A DNA stretch of 64,000 bases from an uncultured Eubacteriales bacterium. GTDB lineage: Bacteria; Bacillota; Clostridia; Oscillospirales; CAG-272. Positions 25,881-33,053 of this stretch are shown one piece after another. Both the position numbers and the translations under genes were made by a program. The notes beneath the pieces are model-generated. The model made no database searches. It saw only the letters and a list, made by a program, of their open reading frames with translations, and was not told where the DNA came from. The stretch covers positions 372,001-436,000 of the forward strand of contig CAKSDZ010000002.1 in NCBI GenBank assembly GCA_934446365.1, read 5' to 3'. Position 1 is the first letter of the stretch; each line of letters opens with the position of its first letter.

Positions 25881-26648
25881 TTACTGCGCCGCTTTCACGA
25901 TCACCGTAAAATCATCGGATTTGAGCGAGGCACCGCCGATAAGGCCTCCGTCGATGTTTTTCATCGAAAGAAGCTCCGCCGCGTTGCCCGCATTCATCGA
26001 GCCGCCATACTGGATCGTCGTCGCTTCCGCCGCATCCGTGCCATAAAGCGATGCGACCACACCGCGGATCGCCGCACAAACCTCCTCCGCCTGAGCCGCC
26101 GTCGCCGTTTTGCCGGTGCCGATCGCCCAAACAGGCTCATATGCGATGATGACGTTTTTCAGCTCTTCCGCCGACACGCCGAGCAGTGCAATTTTCGTCT
26201 GTCTTGATACCGTCTCGGCCGTGATGCCCTGCTCGCGCTCCGTCAGCGTCTCTCCGACACACAGAATCACGCGCAGTCCGTTCGCAAGGCCGGCTTTCAG
26301 TCTGCCGTTCACCGTTACATCGGCTTCTCCGAAATACTGACGACGCTCGCTGTGACCGACAATGACATATTTCACGCCGCATTCCGCGAGCATTTCACCG
26401 GAAATCTCGCCCGTATACGCGCCCTTCGGCTCCATATGAACGTTTTCGGCGCCGATCTCGATATTCGTGCCCTTGGCCGCTTCTACGGCCGCCGCGATAT
26501 CCACATACGGAACGCAGAGCACGATTTTACAGCCGTCAAGTCCTGCGACCTTCGGAGCAAGCTCCTTTATAAATGCCGTCGTTTTCGCAGGCGTCATATT
26601 CATTTTCCAGTTTCCCGCAATAACGGCAGTCCGTTTCGCTTTGTCCAT
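25881..26648 (-). CDS. tpiA: Triosephosphate isomerase
   Basis: The 255-residue protein has NWKMN (active-site Lys and Asn), the catalytic His in GHSERR, the catalytic Glu in YEPVWAIGTG, and the GGS and GGLIGGASL phosphate-binding loops. It interconverts dihydroxyacetone phosphate and glyceraldehyde 3-phosphate in glycolysis. It lies 22 bp behind pgk and ends at a terminator. Confidence 0.98.
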   Translation of the reverse strand: MDKAKRTAVIAGNWKMNMTPAKTTAFIKELAPKVAGLDGCKIVLCVPYVDIAAAVEAAKGTNIEIGAENVHMEPKGAYTGEISGEMLAECGVKYVIVGHSERRQYFGEADVTVNGRLKAGLANGLRVILCVGETLTEREQGITAETVSRQTKIALLGVSAEELKNVIIAYEPVWAIGTGKTATAAQAEEVCAAIRGVVASLYGTDAAEATTIQYGGSMNAGNAAELLSMKNIDGGLIGGASLKSDDFTVIVKAAQ

Positions 26649-26670
26649 CGTCTCTTCCCCCTACATCCGA

Positions 26671-27966
26671 TTATTTGTCGAGCAGGCAGGCGATTCCGGG
26701 AAGCTCCTTGCCCTCGAGAAATTCAAGCGATGCGCCGCCGCCTGTCGAAATATGCGTCATTTTGTCGGCAAAGCCGAGTTTCTCCACCGCAGCCGCGGAA
26801 TCCCCGCCGCCGATAATGGAAATCGCGCCGGAATCGGCAACCGCCTTCGCAACGGATTCGGTGCCCGCCGCGAAATTCGCCCATTCGGAAACGCCCATCG
26901 GTCCGTTCCAAACGACGGTACCGGCGCCCTCAATGGTCTTGGAGAAAAGCTCACGGGTAACAGGTCCGATGTCGAGTCCCATCCATCCGTCCGGAATGGA
27001 ATCGGAATAGATCACCATATGCGTGGTGTTTTCGTCATATTCGCGGCCGACCACGTTATCGACCGGAATGAGGAAATTGACGCCCTTGGCGCGCGCCTTG
27101 GCCATCATCTCCTTGGCATCCTCGATTTTATCCGTCTCACAAAGAGAAGTACCGACGGAATTTCCCATCGCGGCAAAGAAGGTATACGCCATACCGCCGC
27201 CGATGATGAGGGTATCGACCTTCTCCATCAGGTTGTTGATGACGCCGATCTTGTCGGAAACCTTTGCGCCGCCGAGAATCGCGACAAACGGGCGCTTCGG
27301 ATTTTCCAGAGCCGCACCCATCACGCTGATTTCTTTCTGGATAAGATATCCGCAGACAGCCGGCAGATAAGCGGCCACGCCCGCCGTGGACGCATGCGCG
27401 CGATGAGCGGAACCGAACGCATCGTTGACATAAATCTCGGCAAGAGAAGCAAGCTCTTTGGAAAATTCCGCATCGTTCTTTTCTTCTCTCGCATCAAATC
27501 GCACGTTCTCGATCAGAACGGCGTCGCCGCCTTTCAGCGCGGCAATTTTCGCTTTTGCGTCGTCTCCGACGATATCGGAAGCAAATGTCACTTTGCCGCC
27601 GAGGTATTCGTTAAGTCTCTCGGCAACCGGCTTCAAAGAGAATTTTTCTCTGTCTCCAAGCGCCTTTTTCAGCAAGTCCGCCTTGGCCTCGGCTTGCTTT
27701 TCCGCAGGAAGCTCTTCGATTTTCTTTTTCTCCTTTTTGTTGAGTCCGAAGCCCTCGGTCAGCACGTTATGCGGCTTGCCCATATGGGAGCAAAGGATGA
27801 CCTTGCAGCCTTTACCGAGCAGATATTTGATCGTGGGAAGCGCTTCGACAATCCGCTTGTCGCTCGTGATAACACCGTCTTTGAGGGGGACGTTGAAATC
27901 GCATCTGACAAGAACTTTTTTGCCGGCAACATCGATATCCTCGATGGTTTTCTTGTTGTAGTTCAT
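26671..27966 (-). CDS. pgk: Phosphoglycerate kinase with an internal insertion
   Basis: The protein transfers phosphate from 1,3-bisphosphoglycerate to ADP. RCDFNVPL is at residues 21-28, and GGGDSAAAV and STGGGASLEFLEG lie near the C-terminus. At 431 residues it is longer than the usual 390-400, because a lysine- and glutamate-rich helical insertion sits at about residues 67-108, between HMGKP and FSLKPVAERL. The promoter 37 bp upstream is covered by a long inverted repeat. The operon is pgk-tpiA; no gapA is adjacent. Confidence 0.97.
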   Translation of the reverse strand: MNYNKKTIEDIDVAGKKVLVRCDFNVPLKDGVITSDKRIVEALPTIKYLLGKGCKVILCSHMGKPHNVLTEGFGLNKKEKKKIEELPAEKQAEAKADLLKKALGDREKFSLKPVAERLNEYLGGKVTFASDIVGDDAKAKIAALKGGDAVLIENVRFDAREEKNDAEFSKELASLAEIYVNDAFGSAHRAHASTAGVAAYLPAVCGYLIQKEISVMGAALENPKRPFVAILGGAKVSDKIGVINNLMEKVDTLIIGGGMAYTFFAAMGNSVGTSLCETDKIEDAKEMMAKARAKGVNFLIPVDNVVGREYDENTTHMVIYSDSIPDGWMGLDIGPVTRELFSKTIEGAGTVVWNGPMGVSEWANFAAGTESVAKAVADSGAISIIGGGDSAAAVEKLGFADKMTHISTGGGASLEFLEGKELPGIACLLDK

Positions 27967-28002
27967 ATTTTTACCTCTTAAATTTAAGATTCTTATAAGG
28001 TT

Positions 28003-28031
28003 AGTATATCATTAACCGGAATTATTTGCAA
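28003..28031 (-). promoter_or_regulatory. Promoter of pgk-tpiA
   Basis: Minus strand: -35 TTGCAA (28026-28031), -10 TATACT (28003-28008), spacer 17 bp. The -35 hexamer is part of the inverted repeat 28018-28052. Confidence 0.75.
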
Positions 28032-28052
28032 TATTATTTTGCAAATAATTCC
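28018..28052. promoter_or_regulatory. Perfect 14-bp inverted repeat over the pgk promoter, candidate operator
   Basis: GGAATTATTTGCAA (28018-28031), 7-bp centre, TTGCAAATAATTCC (28039-28052). No T-run follows on either strand in the position of a terminator, and one arm contains the -35, which favours a repressor-binding site. The cognate regulator is not identifiable here. Confidence 0.6.
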
Positions 28053-28090
28053 CTTATAAATGTGCTTTTCAAAGAAAATTAACATTTTAT

Positions 28091-28356
28091 GTTCTTTTCC
28101 CCGTCGGACAAGAAAAGAACGAAAAGAAGCCGCAAGCCTCCGGCTTGACCGTTTGTGCGGTCGGCAGCTTTGCGCCTGCGGGCGCGGGCTCCCAGCCGCA
28201 CAAACTTCCCGCACGGGGAGTGGTGGCCTGTGCGAGCCCCGCGAGCACTGCAACACCTTTCGAGCCGTGTGTATATGCTTCCCAGCAGATGGATGGGAGT
28301 CCGAGACACCGTCTCGGCGACTCTTTTCGTCGTTTTCTCGTCGGTGAGAAAACGAC
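28091..28356 (+). repeat. Mosaic hairpin repeat, copy B unit 1
   Basis: It opens with GTTCTTTTC...GAAAAGAAC (28091-28120), nearly base-identical to copy A unit 1 for the first 38 bp. It closes with GTCGTTTTCTC...GAGAAAACGAC (28329-28356). The interior modules are shared with copies A and C but partly in different versions. Confidence 0.85.
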
Positions 28357-28386
28357 ATTTCTTCTTCTTTGGAAAGGAGAGAACGC

Positions 28387-28762
28387 ATGCTTTTCTTTAC
28401 AGAAAGAAAAGCATCAAAAGAACTGCAAGCCTCCGGCTTGACCGTTTGTGCGGCCGGCAGCGGTTCGGTGGCGGCTATAAAAGACGGCGTCCACGCTCGC
28501 GGAGCTCGCGTGATCCGCGGGCCGCCGCCCCTTTCAGTGGCACCGTGCCGGAAGGCGCTCACACGGCGCGCGCCTTGCGCCTGCGGGCGCGGACTGCCCA
28601 GTCGCAGGTGCTTCCCGCACGGGGAGTGGTGGTCTGTGCGAGCCCCGCGAGCACTGCAACACCTTTCGAGCCGTGTGTATGTGCTCCCCAGTAGATGGAT
28701 GAGAGTCCGAGACACCGTCTCGGCGACTCTTTTCGTCGTTTTCTCGTCGGTGAGAAAACGAC
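28387..28762 (+). repeat. Mosaic hairpin repeat, copy B unit 2
   Basis: It opens with the same 28-nt hairpin as copy A unit 2 (28387-28414) and the same following sequence through about 28520. It then swaps to the version found in copy B unit 1, including the GTCGTTTTCTC end hairpin (28735-28762). CTCCTTT GG AAAGGAG (28770-28785) follows; a partly decayed form lies between the two units. Confidence 0.85.
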
Positions 28763-28785
28763 ATTTCTTCTCCTTTGGAAAGGAG

Positions 28786-28813
28786 AAAAGGAAAAAGCGC
28801 GGCAAAGCCGCGC
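28786..28813 (-). terminator. Terminator of the EF-G paralogue gene
   Basis: GCGCGGC (28797-28803), loop AAA, GCCGCGC (28807-28813). On the minus strand it is followed by TTTTTCCTTTT. Confidence 0.88.
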
Positions 28814-28859
28814 CCTTCCTTTTCCATATATATTTTTGACAGAGGATACTCCAACTCTT

Positions 28860-30935
28860 TTAAGCTTCCGCCTCCCGCTTGGCATCGTCAATGATCTTCT
28901 GGGCATTGGCCGCGGGAACCTCCTCATAGCCTTCAAAATAAAAGGTATACCGGCCGCGCCCCTGCGTCAGCGCGCGCAACTGAATGGCAAAATCCGTCAT
29001 TTCCCCCATGGGCGCCTCCGCCTCGATCATCTGCTCACCCTTCTTATGCGTCGGACTCATGCCGAGAACCCTTCCGCGGCGCTTGTTGATAGCACCCATG
29101 ATATCGCCGAGCATACTGCCGGGCGCATATACGCAGAGCTTGCCGACCGGTTCGAGCAAAACAGGAGACGCTTTCGGAAGCCCTTCCTTATAAGCGAGAG
29201 AAGCCGCCACCTTGAACGCCATTTCGGACGAATCCACCGGATGATAGGAGCCGTCGAACAAATCCGCTTTCAGATTCACGACGGGATAGCCGGCAAGCAC
29301 ACCCTTCTGCATCGCTTCAAGCAATCCCTTTTCAACGGCCGGATAATAATTTTTCGGCACCGAGCCGCCGACAACCGACTGTGTAAATTCCAGTCCCGGC
29401 TCCGTTCCCGGAGAAAACGTAATCTTGACATGCCCATACTGGCCATGTCCGCCGGACTGCTTCTTGTGTTTGCCCTCGACTTCGACACGCTTTTTGATGG
29501 TCTCCCTATATGCGATTTTCGGCGCGGAAAGCTCCACCGACGTGCCAAACCGCGTTTTCAGCTTGGATACCACGACATCAAGGTGGATATCGCCCTGCCC
29601 CGAAAGGAGAAGCTGCTTGGTTTCGGCATTGTTTTCATATTTCAGCGTCAGATCCTCCTCGAGCAGCTTGGCAATGCCCTGAGAAATCTTGTCCTCATCC
29701 CCTTTGGCCTTGGGTGAGACCGCCATCTGATAAAAGGATTCGGGATAAACAATCTTCTTATACGGCAGCGCGCCCTCCGCCGCGGAAAGCGTGTCGTTCG
29801 TATTGGTCGCCGCAAGCTTTGCCGTCATACCGATATCGCCCATGGAAAGCATGGGCACCTCCGTCTGCTTCTTGCCGCAGATCGTATAGATATGAGAAAG
29901 CCGCTCATTTTGCTCCGTCGTCAGGTTTTTCAGCGTGGTATCGCTGTAAAGCTCGCCGCCCATCACCTTGAAAAACGACATCTTGCCGACAAACGGGTCG
30001 GCGATGGTCTTGAACACGAAAATCGACGCGGGACCGTGCTCGCGCAGCGGGACTTCCTTTTCTTCCCCTCCGTCGACGACGATTTCCGCCTTGTGATAAA
30101 CGGGACTCGGCAGCGTATCGACAATCAGATCCATCAAAAGATCGATGCCGCACAAATTCGTCGCGGAGCCGCAGACCACAGGTGCGATATCTCCCCTTAA
30201 AATGCCGCCGTGGAGCGCCGTGACGACCTCCTCGCGGCTCAGCGTTTCCCCGCTAAAATATTTCTCCATGAGCTCCTCGCTCGTGGAAGCGACCGCCTCG
30301 TAAAGCATGTTCCGGCAGGTCTCGATTCTTTCCTCGTTCCCCGCGGGGACTGCGATTTCTTTCCCCGCGCTGTTCTTTCCGAAGCCCACCGCCTTCATCT
30401 CGATGAGGTCAAGCAGTCCCACAATCTTGTCCCCTTCCATAACGGGAATGATGACGGGGCACACGGACTGCCCGAACATTTCGTGCATCTGTCCGAATAC
30501 CCGCTTGAATCTCGCCTCGGGATCGTCGCATTTATTGATGAAAAACGCACGCGGCATTTTGGCTTCGCACACCATATCCCACGCAAGCTCCGTGCCGACC
30601 TCGACGCCCGCCTTTCCGTCCACGACGATCAGCGCGCTGCCCGCGACGCGAAGCGCCTGCACGGCCTCGCCGATAAAGTCCAAATATCCCGGGGTGTCGA
30701 TGATGTTGATTTTTGTTCCCTTATATGTGACCGGCGCAATAGACGCGGAAAGAGAAAAGCCTCTTTTCACTTCCTCCGGATCATAATCGCAGACCGTATT
30801 TCCGTCGGTCGGTTTGCCGAGCCGGTCCGTTGCCTTTGTCAAATAGAGCATGGCCTCGGCAAGCGAGGTCTTGCCGCTCGCGCCGTGGCCGAGCAGGCAA
30901 ACATTCCGGATATCTCTTGAGTGGATCTTTTCCAT
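28860..30935 (-). CDS. Elongation factor G-like GTPase (EF-G paralogue)
   Basis: The 691-residue protein has the translational GTPase motifs GHGASGKTSL (G1), DTPGYLDF (G3) and NKCD (G4), followed by EF-G domains II-V including KQSGGHGQYGHVKI. The G1 loop and the absence of rpsL/rpsG/tuf neighbours point to the EF-G2-like paralogue group, not the canonical str-operon FusA. Its exact role (translocation variant or ribosome recycling) is not known. I chose ATG 30935, 9 nt after AAGGAG. Confidence 0.88.
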   Translation of the reverse strand: MEKIHSRDIRNVCLLGHGASGKTSLAEAMLYLTKATDRLGKPTDGNTVCDYDPEEVKRGFSLSASIAPVTYKGTKINIIDTPGYLDFIGEAVQALRVAGSALIVVDGKAGVEVGTELAWDMVCEAKMPRAFFINKCDDPEARFKRVFGQMHEMFGQSVCPVIIPVMEGDKIVGLLDLIEMKAVGFGKNSAGKEIAVPAGNEERIETCRNMLYEAVASTSEELMEKYFSGETLSREEVVTALHGGILRGDIAPVVCGSATNLCGIDLLMDLIVDTLPSPVYHKAEIVVDGGEEKEVPLREHGPASIFVFKTIADPFVGKMSFFKVMGGELYSDTTLKNLTTEQNERLSHIYTICGKKQTEVPMLSMGDIGMTAKLAATNTNDTLSAAEGALPYKKIVYPESFYQMAVSPKAKGDEDKISQGIAKLLEEDLTLKYENNAETKQLLLSGQGDIHLDVVVSKLKTRFGTSVELSAPKIAYRETIKKRVEVEGKHKKQSGGHGQYGHVKITFSPGTEPGLEFTQSVVGGSVPKNYYPAVEKGLLEAMQKGVLAGYPVVNLKADLFDGSYHPVDSSEMAFKVAASLAYKEGLPKASPVLLEPVGKLCVYAPGSMLGDIMGAINKRRGRVLGMSPTHKKGEQMIEAEAPMGEMTDFAIQLRALTQGRGRYTFYFEGYEEVPAANAQKIIDDAKREAEA

Positions 30936-30997
30936 GTATTTATGCTCCTTATCTATGTATTCTGTTTCCGGTCCGCACAAACGGACTTAACAGTTTC

Positions 30998-31026
30998 ATT
31001 ATAGCTTTTCAATGTGGATTATTCAA
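30998..31026 (-). promoter_or_regulatory. Promoter of the EF-G paralogue
   Basis: Minus strand: -35 TTGAAT (31021-31026), -10 TATAAT (30998-31003), spacer 17 bp. Confidence 0.78.
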
Positions 31027-31153
31027 GTGAGAATTTTGTTTTTATTGTATCATCATAATAGAATTTTCTCTTGATTATTTGTGCAATTTATACATATTTT
31101 CGTCGAATGAGGTCAAAAACTGAATATAAAAATGCCGGGTTGAGGAAAATATG

Positions 31154-31182
31154 TTGACAGCGCGCATCTTCTGTGATAGAAT
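31154..31182 (+). promoter_or_regulatory. Promoter of the DUF1858-trmK-Nif3-GT operon
   Basis: Plus strand: -35 TTGACA (31154-31159), -10 TAGAAT (31177-31182), spacer 17 bp. The leader carries a hairpin GCCGGC GGAAA GCCGGC (31250-31266). Confidence 0.8.
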
Positions 31183-31308
31183 AATAAGGTAATGGAATTT
31201 ATTCATACAAAATTATGAGATATACAATATGATTTACAATTCTTTTACTGCCGGCGGAAAGCCGGCGATTCAAATAAAAATTTGCCAATGTGCGGTGGGA
31301 GGATCAAC

Positions 31309-31509
31309 ATGGAAGTAACGAAGGATACCATTATCGGCGACATTCTCGATTTTGACGGCGAAACGGCGAAATTTTTCCTTGAAATCGGCATGCACTGCCT
31401 CGGCTGTCCCGCATCCCGCGGAGAAAGCATCGAAATGGCGTGTGCCGTTCACGGAACCGACGCCGACGAGCTTGTCGGAAAAATCAACGCCTATCTGAAA
31501 ACAAAATAA
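31309..31509 (+). CDS. DUF1858 domain protein with CxxC motif
   Basis: The 66-residue protein has the DUF1858 pattern TKDTIIGDIL...GMHCLGCPASRGES, with C38 and C41 forming a CxxC. Family members occur alone or fused to hybrid-cluster or redox proteins and may act through the cysteine pair; the function is not settled. ATG 31309 follows GGGAGG by 6 nt. Confidence 0.85.
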   Translation: MEVTKDTIIGDILDFDGETAKFFLEIGMHCLGCPASRGESIEMACAVHGTDADELVGKINAYLKTK

Positions 31510-31573
31510 CGGAGCTGTCCCTTTGCTTTTTCCGAAAAGCGAAGGGGCAATCTGTATATGGGAGAACCCTGTC

Positions 31574-32296
31574 ATGAAGACATCTCTTGACGCGCGCCTG
31601 CTTGCCGCGGCAAATTTTGTGAGAGACGGCGCCTATCTCGCCGACATCGGCACGGATCACGCCTATCTCCCGATTTATCTCGCGCAGAATGGGAAAATAA
31701 GCCGCGCCGTCGCATCCGATATCCGAAAGGGGCCGCTTGCGCGCGCCGAGCGGAATATTCGTGCGGCCGGACTTTCCGACAAAATCGAAACCGTGCTGAC
31801 GGACGGGCTTTCCGGACTTGAACGCTATCCCATAACGGATATCGTCATCGCCGGCATGGGCGGGCTTATGATCGCCTCTATTCTCGACGCCGCCGATTTT
31901 ATCAGGACGGCAAAGCTGCGTCTCATCCTCCAACCGATGCAGCATATCCCCGAGCTGCGGCGCTATCTTTCCGCCGGCTGGCTGGTGGAAAAGGAAGCGA
32001 TCACCGAAGAGAGCGGCAAGCTGTATCAGATTCTGTGTGCCCGCTATGACGGCATAAAACGGAATCCTTCCGCGCTCGAGCTGCTGCTCGGCAGCTATAA
32101 CCTTGCTCACAAACGGGAAATTCCCCTTTTCTCCGCTCTGTGCGAGCGGCAGGCTGTCGTACTGAGTGAAAAAATCGCCGGTCTCGAAAGGGGAGGACAC
32201 GACGCCTCGGCGGAAAAAGAAATGCTCCTCGCCATCCGCGCGGAGCTTACGGATATTAAAACAGTCAAAGGAGAAACCTATGGCCTCCGTTCATGA
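31574..32296 (+). CDS. trmK: tRNA (adenine(22)-N1)-methyltransferase TrmK
   Basis: The 240-residue SAM-dependent methyltransferase has DIGTDHAYLP (motif I), a loop ASDIRKGPL and IAGMGG, all features of the TrmK/YqfN family that makes m1A22 in tRNA. The overlapping Nif3-like gene downstream is its usual genomic partner in Firmicutes. ATG 31574 lies behind GGGAGA. Confidence 0.9.
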   Translation: MKTSLDARLLAAANFVRDGAYLADIGTDHAYLPIYLAQNGKISRAVASDIRKGPLARAERNIRAAGLSDKIETVLTDGLSGLERYPITDIVIAGMGGLMIASILDAADFIRTAKLRLILQPMQHIPELRRYLSAGWLVEKEAITEESGKLYQILCARYDGIKRNPSALELLLGSYNLAHKREIPLFSALCERQAVVLSEKIAGLERGGHDASAEKEMLLAIRAELTDIKTVKGETYGLRS

Positions 32297-33053
32297 AATT
32301 TACAGCTATCTCAATGCGCTTCTGCCCCGCGCCCTGTCGGCGGAATGGGACAACGACGGCCTCATGGTCTGCGAAAATCCTGCGCGCAATGTCTCAAAAG
32401 TGCTGTTTGCGCTTGACGTAACACCCGCCGTCGCGCAGTACGCCGCGGATATCCGTGCGGACCTTGTCATCTCGCATCATCCCCTCATTTTCAAAGGCAT
32501 TCGCCATATGAATACGGACGACTCCGTCGCCCGTAAAATCATGCTTCTCATCAAAGAACAGATCGCCGTCATGAGCTTCCATACCCGCCTTGACGCGGCA
32601 AAGGGCGGCGTCAACGACATTCTCGCGGAGACACTCGGACTTTCGGACACGCAGCCCTTCGGTCCCGACGGAGATACGACGGGACGGCTCGGCACGCTTC
32701 CCGCGCCTTGCACATTCAACGAGTTTTGTCTTTTTGTCAAGAATACATTGAACGCGCCGTCCGTGAGCGCCGTCAAAGGAAATGAGACCATTCGCCGCGT
32801 CGCCGTTCTCGGCGGCGCCGGAAAGGATTACATCGAATCCGCCATCCGCGCCGGTGCGGACGCGCTCGTCACGGGAGAGGCGGGCTACAACCACATGCTC
32901 GACGCGGCCGAGCGCGGACTTTCCGTTATCGCCGCCGGACATTATCACACGGAGATTCCCTTTTCCTCCTTTTTTATCAAAACGTTAAACGAAGCCTATC
33001 CCGGCATCGAATTTTGCCGCTATCCCGCCGGATGCGAAATCCGTTATTTCTAA
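32280..33053 (+). CDS. Nif3-like dinuclear metal centre protein
   Basis: The 257-residue protein has the metal-binding ISHHPLIFKG segment, a second site in FHTRLDAAKGGVND, and C-terminal GEAGYNHMLDA and GHYHTE motifs. It belongs to the GTP cyclohydrolase I type 2/Nif3 family, whose true reaction is uncertain. ATG 32280, just after AAAGGAG, overlaps trmK by 17 bp. Confidence 0.9.
   Translation: MASVHEIYSYLNALLPRALSAEWDNDGLMVCENPARNVSKVLFALDVTPAVAQYAADIRADLVISHHPLIFKGIRHMNTDDSVARKIMLLIKEQIAVMSFHTRLDAAKGGVNDILAETLGLSDTQPFGPDGDTTGRLGTLPAPCTFNEFCLFVKNTLNAPSVSAVKGNETIRRVAVLGGAGKDYIESAIRAGADALVTGEAGYNHMLDAAERGLSVIAAGHYHTEIPFSSFFIKTLNEAYPGIEFCRYPAGCEIRYF

Noticed and set aside
28018..28052. The pgk inverted repeat as a terminator
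   Set aside because: It stands upstream of the gene, contains the -35 hexamer, and neither strand has a proper T-run after the stem.
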